From: an uncultured Alphaproteobacteria bacterium
Lineage (GTDB): Bacteria; Pseudomonadota; Alphaproteobacteria; Rhodobacterales; Rhodobacteraceae
NCBI GenBank assembly: GCA_913031285.1
Contig: CAJWEI010000036.1
Span: 1-35,420 of the forward strand
Length of the DNA: 35,420 nucleotides
Direction of reading: 5' to 3'
This document shows, one piece after another, positions 7,711-16,130 of this stretch. Made by a program: the position numbers and the translations under genes. The notes under the pieces were generated by a model. The model saw only the letters and a list, made by a program, of their open reading frames with translations, had not been told where the DNA came from and ran no database searches. How positions within the stretch are numbered: the stretch's first letter is position 1; every line of letters begins with the position of its first letter.

Positions 7711-8348
7711 CGTTGAGCCGCAACATCTCTCTGAAGCCTGATCAAAGTGCACTTTTATTCGTTGATGTGCAGAACTTCGCAGCCCATCCAAAAGGAGCTG
7801 AATTTTCCGGTTTAACTAGCAATGAATTTACTGATAGGTATGGTTGGTTTTTCAACGAACTAGAAACGCGCGTAATCCCAAATATGCAAGCCATCCAATC
7901 CGCTTGCAGAAACTCTAATATAGAGGTGATGTACACAACAATTGAAAGTCTCACGCTTGATGGGCGAGATCGGTCGCTAGACTATAAAATAACTGGTTTC
8001 AACGTGCCAAAGGGCTCTTGGGATGGCAAGGTAATAAGTCAGCTTGAGCCATATGAGGACGAAATCGTGCTCCCCAAAACTTCCTCATCTGTTTTTGTTT
8101 CAACCCACATCGACTATATTTTGCGAAACCTTGGTGTCAAACAACTAGTTATTTCAGGACTGATTACAGATCAATGCGTTGAAAGCGCTATTCGGGATGC
8201 ATGCGATTTGGGTTACCTCGTAACAGAAGTAACCGATGCCTGTCTGACTTATAATCGGGAACGCCATGACAACTCACTGAAAACTATCAGAGGCTATTGC
8301 CGTCAAGTGACATCCAAGGAACTTCTCGAAGAGCTGGCCAATGCTTGA
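7707..8348 (+). CDS. Isochorismatase-like cysteine hydrolase
   Basis: 213-residue alpha/beta hydrolase of the isochorismatase superfamily with the full catalytic triad: Asp20 in LLFVDVQNF, Lys124 in VLPKTSSSVF and Cys157 in GLITDQCVESA. With this triad and in this context the enzyme is best seen as an amidase (relatives include N-carbamoylsarcosine amidase, nicotinamidase and ureidoacrylate hydrolase) and not a true isochorismatase, since no siderophore genes are near. It overlaps the preceding hydrolase by 4 bases and the following ABC ATPase by 8, so it is embedded in the operon and probably acts on the same imported compound or its product. The exact substrate is unknown. Confidence 0.9.
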   Translation: MTLSRNISLKPDQSALLFVDVQNFAAHPKGAEFSGLTSNEFTDRYGWFFNELETRVIPNMQAIQSACRNSNIEVMYTTIESLTLDGRDRSLDYKITGFNVPKGSWDGKVISQLEPYEDEIVLPKTSSSVFVSTHIDYILRNLGVKQLVISGLITDQCVESAIRDACDLGYLVTEVTDACLTYNRERHDNSLKTIRGYCRQVTSKELLEELANA

Positions 8349-9066
8349 GCTTTCCGGAATAAGCAAGACATTTGGTGGCGTAAAAGCCGTTCAAAATGTT
8401 TCACTTTGCATACAACCTGGAGAGGTTAGAGGGCTTATTGGTCCAAACGGTGCTGGAAAAAGTACCTTGGTGAATCTGATTTCAGGTTTGCTTACACAGT
8501 CGAGTGGGGTGATATCTTTGAATGGTGTACCACTTGACGGATTTTCCACCCCGAAACGCGCTAGGCTTGGCATAGCTAGAACGTTTCAAAATCTTCGAAT
8601 ATTCTCTAGTCTCACGGTACATCAGAATATTGAAGTTGCAAATAATATTGGTCAAAGCTCAGGAAGAGAAAATGATAATTTTCTTAAGAATGCCATTGAA
8701 AAGTTTGACCTTTCAGAAAAATTGAATACGTCAGCTGATAGTCTGTCATATGGATTTCTAAGGCGTCTGGAAATCGTCCGGGCCCTAGCGCTCCGGCCTA
8801 ATATTCTAATGTTGGACGAGCCTGCAGCAGGAATGAATGAGCAAGAAACAGCAGTACTTGGCGATGCCCTTAAATGGATACGTCTACGAAGTGATTGTGC
8901 AATGTTGGTTATCGATCATGATTTGAGGTTTATCATGGGGCTTTGCGATCAGATTACAGTTCTGAACATGGGTGAGGTTATCGCAGAGGGAAAACCAAAT
9001 GAGGTGGCAAATAACAGGCAAGTCATCGACGCCTACTTGGGCGAAGACCACGCAATTGCCGTTTAG
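8341..9066 (+). CDS. ABC transporter ATPase, LivG type
   Basis: 241-residue cytoplasmic ATPase of a branched-chain amino acid/amide importer. It has Walker A GPNGAGKST (34-42), Q-loop Gln83, signature LSYG (135-138), Walker B ILMLDE (155-160) and the switch histidine in VIDHD. The residues after LSYG are FLRR where LivG proteins usually have a polar pair followed by RR; the change is mild and the family member should still be active. The final residues form the LivG-type C-terminal helix region. It overlaps the upstream hydrolase gene by 8 bases and partners the second ATPase at 10292 and the permeases at 10992 and 11885. Confidence 0.93.
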   Translation: MLELSGISKTFGGVKAVQNVSLCIQPGEVRGLIGPNGAGKSTLVNLISGLLTQSSGVISLNGVPLDGFSTPKRARLGIARTFQNLRIFSSLTVHQNIEVANNIGQSSGRENDNFLKNAIEKFDLSEKLNTSADSLSYGFLRRLEIVRALALRPNILMLDEPAAGMNEQETAVLGDALKWIRLRSDCAMLVIDHDLRFIMGLCDQITVLNMGEVIAEGKPNEVANNRQVIDAYLGEDHAIAV

Positions 9067-9094
9067 GCGGCAGGATTTAAATAAGGAGGAAAGT

Positions 9095-10243
9095 ATGAAG
9101 AAAACTTTTATAGCAATGGCCTTGGTGTTAACAGCAGCACCAATTTCTGCTGATACGATAAAAATTGGTCTTGGTGTTCCAATGACTGGAGATTTTGCCC
9201 CATATGCTGAATGGCAAGGTGCGCGTTGTATGGCAGAGATGATTAACGCTAAGGGTGGCGTTAATGGAATGAACATTGAAGTTTTAACGCAGGATTCTGG
9301 CGCGGATAGCCAAACAGCAATCAGTCTAGCCCAGAAATTTCTAGACGAGGGAGTTGTTATGTTGGGGACTATACCGTTTTCAGATACCATGATCCCAGTT
9401 GCTCAAGTTGCGCAACCTTATGGCGTGTCTATTTTCCAGCCGCAATCTACTCAAGTCGAAATGCATGCTGGCATCGTCAACAACTTTTTTACAGGTGTTT
9501 CTCCAGATCCATTTACGGCTACAGCTGCTGCGAACCATGCCCTTGATCAAGGCGTGAAAAATGTTGTCCTCATGACTTCGGACGAGGGTGGATCATGGTC
9601 AGCACGCACGCCGCTGTGGTTTGGTGACGTTATTGAGGCTGGGGGCGGCAGAGTTCTGAGTAAAATGAACTTTTCTTTTGGGACATCAGACTGGTCACCC
9701 CAAATTGCAGAAATGAAAGCATTGAATAATGAAATTGATGCTATTTATATTTCATCAATAATGCCGGATATTGCAGTACTTATTCGACAGATGCGATCAG
9801 CGGGAATTGACGCTTGGGTGGTCGGCTCTGACGGGTTTGATGATCCCTCGTTGGATGCTACGGGCTCTGACGATCCGTCGATCTTAGATAAAGTATTTTT
9901 TGCAACACTTGCTGCTAGCCATGCTGACAGTGCTGTAGTTAAATTCATGGCTGACTGTAAAGCAATAGGCATTGACGTTCCGGGCCTATTTCCTGCAACA
10001 GGTGCGGATACGGTTATGGCGGTTGCATTTGGGGTTAAACAGTCTGGTAGTACTGATCCTGCCGCAATTGCGGATGCGATAAGGAATGCTGACAGTCTAC
10101 CGGTACTAACTGTGGACAGTATCTCTTTCAAATCTACGCGAACCTATGCTCAGCGTACTATTCCTGTAATTGGGTTTAAGGATGGGAAGCGCGTTCTTAT
10201 CTCAAATGTTATTCCTGATAACGTTCCTATGGATTGGAAATGA
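9095..10243 (+). CDS. ABC transporter periplasmic substrate-binding protein, LivJ/amide type
   Basis: 382-residue Peripla_BP_6 binding protein. A clear Sec signal peptide (MKKTFIAMALVLTAAPISA, cleavage near residue 19) is followed by the mature start DTIKIGLGVPMTGDFAPY, the usual opening strand of this family. The open frame runs 41 codons upstream, but ATG 9095 carries a strong AAGGAGGAAA ribosome site and the signal peptide. The family binds branched-chain amino acids, urea, short-chain amides and aromatic acids. Formamidase and deformylase neighbours point to an amide or formylated compound. It sits between the two ATPase genes, an uncommon but known order, and is followed by an attenuator-like hairpin that would let it be made in excess. 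Confidence 0.93.
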   Translation: MKKTFIAMALVLTAAPISADTIKIGLGVPMTGDFAPYAEWQGARCMAEMINAKGGVNGMNIEVLTQDSGADSQTAISLAQKFLDEGVVMLGTIPFSDTMIPVAQVAQPYGVSIFQPQSTQVEMHAGIVNNFFTGVSPDPFTATAAANHALDQGVKNVVLMTSDEGGSWSARTPLWFGDVIEAGGGRVLSKMNFSFGTSDWSPQIAEMKALNNEIDAIYISSIMPDIAVLIRQMRSAGIDAWVVGSDGFDDPSLDATGSDDPSILDKVFFATLAASHADSAVVKFMADCKAIGIDVPGLFPATGADTVMAVAFGVKQSGSTDPAAIADAIRNADSLPVLTVDSISFKSTRTYAQRTIPVIGFKDGKRVLISNVIPDNVPMDWK

Positions 10244-10249
10244 TGAAAC

Positions 10250-10277
10250 AAACGGGGCCTGTATGGGCTCCGTTTTT
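10250..10277 (+). terminator. Intrinsic terminator/attenuator inside the ABC operon
   Basis: AACGGGGCC (10251-10259) pairs with GGCTCCGTT (10266-10274) as a 9-bp stem with a single G-T pair and a 6-base loop, directly followed by a TTTTT run (10273-10277). It starts only 7 bases after the binding-protein stop and ends 14 bases before the next gene, so it most likely acts as a partial terminator. Confidence 0.75.
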
Positions 10278-10291
10278 CCTAAGGCATTATC

Positions 10292-10990
10292 ATGTTGAGA
10301 GTTAGAAATCTAAGGGTGTATCACGGCATAATTGAAGCGGTACACGGCATCAATATTGAAGTGCCTTTGGGTAAATGCGTTGCTTTACTTGGACCAAATG
10401 GTGCTGGTAAGACTTCAACTATTTCTGCAATTACAGGAGTGGTGAAATCCGAAGGGTCAGTTTCTTTTGAGGATAGAAATTTGAGTTCCCTGAGTGTTGA
10501 GGACCGTATAAAGGCGGGCATCTCGGTCTCGCCTGAGGGTCGGCGGGTATTTGCAAACCTTACTGTAGAAGAAAACCTAGTCCTTGGCGGTGCTCTAAAA
10601 CCGAAATGTAGGTCAGATCGAATTGCAGAGTGGTTTAAAACCTTTCCCATTCTGGGCGAACGCAGAGCCCAACCTGCGGGCACACTTTCAGGAGGTGAGC
10701 AGCAGATGTTGGCTATTGCAAGGGCTCTAATGAACGAGCCGAAAATTTTGTTGTTGGATGAACCAAGCCTTGGGCTAGCACCAAAAATAGCTTCACAAAT
10801 TTTTGAAATGATAAAAAATCTAAAGCAGGAGAACATTACCATTTTGCTGGTTGAACAAAATGCTACACAGGCGCTTAAGCTTTCAGATTACGCTTATTTT
10901 TTAAATAATGGTCATATTCTTGCGGAAGGTAAACCCGAAGAGCTTGGTGGGCGTGAAGACCTTATGGCCGAACTTACCGGGATCACTTGA
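10292..10990 (+). CDS. ABC transporter ATPase, LivF type
   Basis: 232-residue second ATPase of the importer. Walker A GPNGAGKTS (34-42), SVSPEGRRVFANLTVEEN (LivF hallmark, 78-95), signature LSGGEQQ (132-138) and Walker B ILLLDE (152-157) are all intact, and the C-terminal helix is short as in LivF. An AAGG ribosome site lies 8 bases before the ATG. It forms a heterodimer with the ATPase at 8341 on the cytoplasmic face of the LivH/LivM-type permease pair. The gene follows the attenuator and starts one base before the next gene's spacing (stop-to-start gap of 1 base), so it is translated with the permease. Confidence 0.94.
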   Translation: MLRVRNLRVYHGIIEAVHGINIEVPLGKCVALLGPNGAGKTSTISAITGVVKSEGSVSFEDRNLSSLSVEDRIKAGISVSPEGRRVFANLTVEENLVLGGALKPKCRSDRIAEWFKTFPILGERRAQPAGTLSGGEQQMLAIARALMNEPKILLLDEPSLGLAPKIASQIFEMIKNLKQENITILLVEQNATQALKLSDYAYFLNNGHILAEGKPEELGGREDLMAELTGIT

Positions 10991-10991
10991 T

Positions 10992-11888
10992 ATGGAATAT
11001 GTAGTACAGCAAATTATGAATGCGCTTGCTTTTGGGGCAGAATATGCACTTCTCGCATTGGGGCTGGCAATTGTATTTTCTATAATGGGTCTGGTTAACT
11101 TTGCACACGGCGAAATTATTGCTGTAGGAGGCTATACTATGGTTGCGGCTGCAGCGCTTGCGTTCAAAAACCCGATGATTGTTATAGGTGCGGCAATAAC
11201 GGCTGCAGTCGTTGCTTCGGTTACACTGGAAAGAGTTGCATTCCGGCCGGTTCGATATGCAGATCCGACAACTGGGCTGCTCACGGCCTTTGGTGTGTCA
11301 ATGATTCTGCAAAATTTATTTTTACTGCTTGTTTCACCGAGGCCAATAACAGTTACCTCTTTATTTTTTCTTGAATGGTCGATTGACCTAGGTGGTGTAC
11401 GGGTCTCATCACTGCAATTATTTGAGGCATTGGCAACAATAGTTGTGATCATTTTGCTGATGCTATTTTTGCGGCGTACTTTACTGGGCCTTGCTATGCG
11501 GGCTGCGTCGCTGGACTTTGAAATGGTCCGCCTGTCTGGAGTGCGAGCCAACCGCGTATTTGCAATCGCCTTTATGATTTCTGGGCTGCTTGCTGGTATT
11601 GCCTGCGTCTTCATTATGGCGCGACGTGGCTCAGTTGATCCACATCTCGGATTTGATCCCGTTCTAAAAGCCTTTGTGGCTTGTGTGGTGGGTGGTTTTG
11701 GTAGCCTGCCTGGAGCTGTACTTGGCGGGTTTCTGTTAGGTGCGGTGGAAGTAGCAATGCTTGTGATGCTGCCTCAAAGCTTGGGTGGAATGACCGATGC
11801 TTTTGTTTTTGGTATAATTGCACTTCTATTGTTTTGGAGACCTGATGGCCTTCTCGCCCCAAGAAGTGAAAAGGGAGATAAGCATTGA
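10992..11888 (+). CDS. ABC transporter permease, LivH type
   Basis: 298-residue polytopic membrane protein with about eight hydrophobic segments. It starts MEYVVQQIMNALAFGAEYALLALGLAIVFS in short blocks typical of LivH (the QQ.xNGL..G..YAL.A.G motif) and has GLVNFAHGEI, then the cytoplasmic coupling region RVAFRPVRYADP. The C-terminal GGFGSLPGAVLGGFLLG block is the family's most conserved stretch. The open frame extends 28 codons into the previous gene, but ATG 10992 gives the normal LivH N-terminus. The stop overlaps the TTG start of the next permease. It forms the membrane channel with the protein at 11885. Confidence 0.93.
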   Translation: MEYVVQQIMNALAFGAEYALLALGLAIVFSIMGLVNFAHGEIIAVGGYTMVAAAALAFKNPMIVIGAAITAAVVASVTLERVAFRPVRYADPTTGLLTAFGVSMILQNLFLLLVSPRPITVTSLFFLEWSIDLGGVRVSSLQLFEALATIVVIILLMLFLRRTLLGLAMRAASLDFEMVRLSGVRANRVFAIAFMISGLLAGIACVFIMARRGSVDPHLGFDPVLKAFVACVVGGFGSLPGAVLGGFLLGAVEVAMLVMLPQSLGGMTDAFVFGIIALLLFWRPDGLLAPRSEKGDKH

Positions 11889-12907
11889 CTCTTTCACGTG
11901 GTATTAAGCGGGGGTTCGTGGGAGCTGCGCTGCTGACTATCATTCTAGTCATCATTGGCCTAATTACCAGTTATTTTGGTTCGCGTTATCAACTCAGGCT
12001 CGTTTACAGCACCTACGTGAATTTACTGGTCGTCCTCGGGCTACAGGTTTTTATGGGTAATGCTCGGATTACCAATCTTAGTCATTCCGCATTTATGGGA
12101 ATCGGTGCATATGCTGCAGCGATATGCGTAACGCCTGTGAATATTAAAGCCTTGTCCTTGCCTAATGCTCCATGGGGATTAAATGCTTTTTCCCTAGATC
12201 CTCTTTCATCAGCACTCATCGCGATTGTAATCACTGGGACCGTGGCATTACTGGTAGGCCTAATGATAGTAAGATTGTCAGGCATTGGAGCAACTATCGT
12301 ATCCCTTGCTTTTCTAGTTATCGTTCACTCACTTTTTCTCTACCGCACTGATATTTTCAAAGGAAATCAGGCCTTTTTTGGTATCCCTCAAGTGTTCAAC
12401 TTAGCGTCTGTTATTGCTCTATCGGCGGTAGTTGTTTTCTCCGTGCGAATATTTCGAGAAAGTAAATGGGGTGTTGCTCTTCGCGCCTCTGCAGATGATG
12501 AAGTAGGAGCCTTGTCGATGGGCGTTGAGATGTACCGGTTGCGGTTAATTGCCTGGGTTTTTTCAGGGATGTTGCTCGCTGTAGCAGGCATCGCATATGC
12601 TTATTTCCTTGGCACAATTTCAGCTCGACCGTTTTATTTCAATCACGTGTTTCTTACCCTTGCTATGCTTATATTTGGCGGTATGCGTACAGTTACTGGT
12701 GCGGTTTTAGGTACATTTGTCATATCGCTTGGTCTTGAAATGGTGCGTTGGCTTGAAACAGGCCCCGTTTTTCTGGGCATTGATTTACCAGAAGCTTTGG
12801 GACTTTCCGGAATTGCGCTTGGAGTTGTGATTGTTTTCACAATGGCGCTTCGGCCCAGTGGGATAATGGGCGAACATGAGATAGAAGATCTAGTTCTAAA
12901 AAAGTAG
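11885..12907 (+). CDS. ABC transporter permease, LivM type, TTG start
   Basis: 340-residue LivM permease: hydrophobic N-terminus, then NLLVVLGLQVFMGNARITNLSHSAFMGIGAYAAA in the usual position, the coupling region SADDEVGALSMGVEMYRLR and a C-terminal GGMRTVTGAVLGTFV. The only start that fits is TTG at 11885, supported by AAGGGAGA six bases upstream and by the 4-base TTGA overlap with the LivH-type stop. There is no ATG in the first 50 codons that keeps the first membrane segment. It completes the importer, and is followed after 13 bases by the formamidase gene, tying transport to amide hydrolysis. Confidence 0.93.
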   Translation: MTLSRGIKRGFVGAALLTIILVIIGLITSYFGSRYQLRLVYSTYVNLLVVLGLQVFMGNARITNLSHSAFMGIGAYAAAICVTPVNIKALSLPNAPWGLNAFSLDPLSSALIAIVITGTVALLVGLMIVRLSGIGATIVSLAFLVIVHSLFLYRTDIFKGNQAFFGIPQVFNLASVIALSAVVVFSVRIFRESKWGVALRASADDEVGALSMGVEMYRLRLIAWVFSGMLLAVAGIAYAYFLGTISARPFYFNHVFLTLAMLIFGGMRTVTGAVLGTFVISLGLEMVRWLETGPVFLGIDLPEALGLSGIALGVVIVFTMALRPSGIMGEHEIEDLVLKK

Positions 12908-12920
12908 AGGGGTATTGAAA

Positions 12921-13856
12921 ATGGCATGTAATCATACCATCCATAAACATGATCATCATTTTGGTTGGGATAACTCAATTGAACCAGTGCTAAGCGTGGT
13001 GCCGGGCCAAAGTATCGAAATTGATACCATTGACAGTTCAGGCGGCCAGCTTGGTGCTAGCTCTACTCTTGTAGATCTTTCAAATTTGTCGTTTGACAAA
13101 GTGAACCCCGTTACAGGCCCAATTTTTATTGAAGGTGCTGAGGCAGGCGATGCTGTCGAAATCACGTTTCTTGACTTTAAACCTTCTGGTTGGGGTTGGA
13201 CGGCTAATATACCGGGTTTTGGTCTTTTGGCAGATCAATTTACAGAACCGGCCTTGCACATATGGAAATATGACAGTCTGTCGATGGCACCAGCTCTTTA
13301 CGGACCGGGAGGTAAAGTCCCTTTGAAGCCCTTTGTAGGTACGATCGGGTTAGCATTAGCTGAACGAGGGCTCCATTCGGTTGTTCCGCCAAGACGTGTT
13401 GGTGGAAATCTTGATATCCGCGATAATTCAGTCGGAACAAAACTATACCTTCCTGTAGAAGTAGTTGGTGGGATGTTGTCACTGGGTGATACGCATGCTG
13501 CTCAGGGTGATGGTGAAATTTGTGGGACTGCGATTGAAAGTCCTATGATAGTTGCCGTGAAGATCGATCTTATCAAAAAGGCAAACTTTGCATTTCCACG
13601 CTTTCAAACAGACGGTCCTGTCACCCGCCATTTTGACGAAAAAGGCTATATGGCAACAACTGGAATAGGCGAAGACTTAATGCAAGCCGCTCGTGATGCT
13701 GTCTCTGGGATGATTGATTGGGTGTGCAAGAATACTGGTATGGATCCGTTAGAAGCCTACATGCTATGTTCTGTTTGCGGTGATCTGCGAATAAGTGAGA
13801 TAGTCGACATGCCCAATTGGACAGTTTCTTTTTATTTCCCGAAAACAGTTTTGTAA
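12921..13856 (+). CDS. fmdA: Acetamidase/formamidase
   Basis: 311-residue FmdA/AmdA-family amidohydrolase, cytoplasmic, splitting formamide or acetamide to ammonia and the acid. Conserved blocks are the His-rich start HTIHKHDHHFGWD, NPVTGPIFIEGAEAGD, PGFGLLADQF, PPRRVGGNLDIRD and GDTHAAQGDGEICGTAIE, which carries the metal-site residues. Length is at the short (bacterial acetamidase-like) end of the family rather than the ~400-residue Methylophilus formamidase. The ATG at 12921 has AGAGGGGT eight bases upstream; a TTG two codons earlier is less likely. As the last gene of the operon, right after the permease, it suggests that formamide or a related short amide is either the imported substrate or a pathway intermediate. 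The symbol denotes family, not proven substrate. Confidence 0.92.
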   Translation: MACNHTIHKHDHHFGWDNSIEPVLSVVPGQSIEIDTIDSSGGQLGASSTLVDLSNLSFDKVNPVTGPIFIEGAEAGDAVEITFLDFKPSGWGWTANIPGFGLLADQFTEPALHIWKYDSLSMAPALYGPGGKVPLKPFVGTIGLALAERGLHSVVPPRRVGGNLDIRDNSVGTKLYLPVEVVGGMLSLGDTHAAQGDGEICGTAIESPMIVAVKIDLIKKANFAFPRFQTDGPVTRHFDEKGYMATTGIGEDLMQAARDAVSGMIDWVCKNTGMDPLEAYMLCSVCGDLRISEIVDMPNWTVSFYFPKTVL

Positions 13857-13865
13857 TTAACAAGT

Positions 13866-14735
13866 CTAACGATTAATGGCTTTGCCCTTTTTGTATGCCA
13901 GAATATTAGAAATAGTTAATGATCCAATCACGATAGCTCCACCCATTACTGCCCAAAGACCTGGGTTTTCATTTATTATTATCCAGACTAGCAAAGGTGC
14001 CAAAACTGACTCTAAAAGGATCAAAAGAGAAACCTCGGGTGTGCTTAAATATCTTGGGCTGAGCGCTAGGAAGCAGGTGCCCAAAGCAATGCAAATGCCG
14101 TGGCAAAGATAAAAGCTAGCGTTTGCCTCAAAACCATTTAGAGGGTTAACGAAAAAACCTATAATAACCGCAGAACCGATATATGCGACTGGTATCGCAG
14201 GAATCATAGAAATATGTTTGAGATGACGCACAATTGTGAGTGCTGAGGCATATGCCAGGGAAATATACAGCGCCCATATGTCGCCATGCCAATGTGATAA
14301 TTCCGATGTCCCCGACCCATAAGCTATAAAGGATAAGCCTATTAACACTACCACAATCGTGATGATGGTTCGGGAAAAGATTTTTTCTTTAAGAAAAATA
14401 TGACTAAGAATGGCTGAGAAAATTGGCATCGACGCGAATATGAAGACGACGTTAGCCACGCTTGTATTTTCAACTGCAATTACAAACGCTGGTGATGTGG
14501 ATCCTATTAGAAAACAATACACCCATCCCAGCTTTCCCATTAAGAAAAGGTTTCGAAAGCTATATCCGCTTTGGAATAAAATGAGGAAAAGACCGGTGAT
14601 TACGCCTGCTGTAAGACTTCTCCAGAATGCCGTGATCAACGGGTCAGACGCAATCAAACGCACAAATAATGAGTCTGGAACGACAAATAGGACCCCTAAG
14701 ATAGTGATAATTAATCCCTTTTGATGATCAGCCAT
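13866..14735 (-). CDS. DMT-superfamily (EamA) transporter
   Basis: About 289 residues with ten hydrophobic segments arranged as two EamA repeats; repeat one ends near SHIFLKEKI, the standard end of the first domain, and repeat two has SLLILLESVLAPLLVW close to the C-terminus. Members export amino acids, nucleosides or other small metabolites with proton exchange. The start is placed at the ATG at 14735, with an ATG at 14741 two codons earlier equally possible; the open frame continues upstream with no membrane character. It is convergent with the formamidase gene (9 bases between stops) and so is not part of the amide operon. Confidence 0.88.
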   Translation of the reverse strand: MADHQKGLIITILGVLFVVPDSLFVRLIASDPLITAFWRSLTAGVITGLFLILFQSGYSFRNLFLMGKLGWVYCFLIGSTSPAFVIAVENTSVANVVFIFASMPIFSAILSHIFLKEKIFSRTIITIVVVLIGLSFIAYGSGTSELSHWHGDIWALYISLAYASALTIVRHLKHISMIPAIPVAYIGSAVIIGFFVNPLNGFEANASFYLCHGICIALGTCFLALSPRYLSTPEVSLLILLESVLAPLLVWIIINENPGLWAVMGGAIVIGSLTISNILAYKKGKAINR

Positions 14736-14963
14736 TTTCATTCCATTACGTCTATCACCCGCCTTGGTTTTGGCAAGTCGACGGAATTGGTGCGTTTGCA
14801 CTAAAATGGTGAACCTTGGTCAATAATAGATCGTATGTGCTAGGCTATTCAATCAATGGGTCAGTTACGATTTGCAAAAAATATTTATTTTTGCTTTCAA
14901 CTGGAGTTTCACTTGATATGCTTCATCTAGAGATAAAGGCTCATGAAAAATGAAAGGTCGAGT

Positions 14964-15311
14964 ATGGATTGGCATGCCTATATGGAAGAAATTGGTCATG
15001 AAATAGCAACTTTTTCAAAAGAGGTGTCGGAGACCGCTACCGGATTTGCGAAGATGGGTGAGGCGGCAAAAACCCCTGGCGCCTTAGACGAGAAGACCAA
15101 GGAAATCATGGCTCTAGGCATAGCCGTTGCCACGCGATGCGAAAGTTGTATCGGGTTTCATATAAAGTCGTTGGTTCGTCTTGGATTGACCCGAGATGAG
15201 CTATGCGAAGCTCTCGCGATGGCGACGTTCATGGGGGGAGGTCCATCCTATGCCTATAGCGCTAAAGCGCTTAGTGCATATGATGCGTTTTCCAAAGTCT
15301 CGGTAGCCTGA
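14964..15311 (+). CDS. Carboxymuconolactone decarboxylase/AhpD-like protein
   Basis: 115-residue all-helical AhpD-fold protein. It has the redox motif CESC followed by IGFH (CxxCxxxH), plus EIMALGIAVATR before it and ALAMATFMGGGPSYAYS after it, a single-domain layout as in peroxidase-related AhpD-like proteins. The cysteine pair and histidine argue for a thiol redox/peroxidase-type role and not lactone decarboxylation. ATG 14964 has AAAGG six bases upstream; an ATG at 14943 would add seven residues and is also possible. It is a single gene with no operon partner, between the DMT exporter and the amino acid importer. Confidence 0.88.
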   Translation: MDWHAYMEEIGHEIATFSKEVSETATGFAKMGEAAKTPGALDEKTKEIMALGIAVATRCESCIGFHIKSLVRLGLTRDELCEALAMATFMGGGPSYAYSAKALSAYDAFSKVSVA

Positions 15312-15381
15312 GCTAAATTGGGCAGTTTCTTTATGATTTCTAATATATGACATGATAGCCAACTTTCATAACCTATGTTTT

Positions 15382-16122
15382 TTAAACTCGTGCATCTGTT
15401 TTTAGTCGGCGTTCAAGCCAGCGTACGCCGGCAGATACCACTAAAATGAGCACCAAATATTCTAACACCAATATCGTGTAAATCTCCAAGGGTCGATACT
15501 CTGTAACCACAAGTTCATTGGCTTTGCGGGTCAATTCTTGCATTCCAATTACAGACACAAGAGAAGACATTTTCAGCATATATACCAGTTGATTACCCAG
15601 AGCTGGTAGAATGCGTCTTATAGCTTGGGGCAAAATTACAAATCTCATAGTATCGCGATAATTTAGTGAAATAGAATGTGATGCTTCGTATTGCCCTTTG
15701 TCTATGGATTGAATTCCTGCTCGAAAAATTTCGGCCTGGAATGCGCTATCTGATAAAGCCAGAGCAACTACACCGGCCCAAAAGACGTTAATTTCCAAAC
15801 CTGTCATTGGGGGTAGGCCGTAATATACCCATAAAATAAGGACCAGAATGGGGACTGATCTGACAATCTCGACGTAGACCCGGTTGAAATTCCTTAACCA
15901 AGAGTTTTTTGATAAACCAGGCAGAGCTATTAATAGCCCAACTGCGACTGAAATTAAAATCGAAGTGAATGATAACAAGAGAGTGAAGTAGTAACCTGAA
16001 AGCAGGAATTTCAAGTTCACCCAACCGGATTTATTATAGGGATTTACAACATACCATCCCCAATTTTCAGAGCAGCCGGACAAAAAAAGTGTTAAAAAAA
16101 ATAGAACTAATAGCTTTTTCAT
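15382..16122 (-). CDS. Polar amino acid ABC transporter permease, with lipobox-like N-terminus
   Basis: 246-residue HisM/GlnP-type permease with membrane segments from about residue 40 on, and the coupling EAA loop around residues 145-175 (QYEASHSISLNYRDTMRFVILPQA). The N-terminus is odd for a permease: MKKLLVLFFLTLFLSGCSE has a short basic start, hydrophobic core and a LSGC lipobox, followed by a soluble stretch NWGWYVVNPYNKSG before the first normal membrane segment. Either it is a signal-like anchor or the protein is lipid-modified at the outer face. The ATG is 8 bases after the ATPase stop; the two are cotranscribed. No third component with this permease type is seen, so it presumably forms a homodimer. 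Confidence 0.9.
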   Translation of the reverse strand: MKKLLVLFFLTLFLSGCSENWGWYVVNPYNKSGWVNLKFLLSGYYFTLLLSFTSILISVAVGLLIALPGLSKNSWLRNFNRVYVEIVRSVPILVLILWVYYGLPPMTGLEINVFWAGVVALALSDSAFQAEIFRAGIQSIDKGQYEASHSISLNYRDTMRFVILPQAIRRILPALGNQLVYMLKMSSLVSVIGMQELTRKANELVVTEYRPLEIYTILVLEYLVLILVVSAGVRWLERRLKTDARV

Positions 16123-16130
16123 ATGGGTCT

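Noticed and set aside
7707-8348. True isochorismatase of siderophore synthesis
   Set aside because: No enterobactin-type genes nearby; the operon consists of amide hydrolases and an importer, so an amidase role is more likely.
10321-10842. 173-codon open frame antisense to the second ABC ATPase gene
   Set aside because: The ATPase frame has all family motifs; the antisense product is low-complexity and matches nothing.
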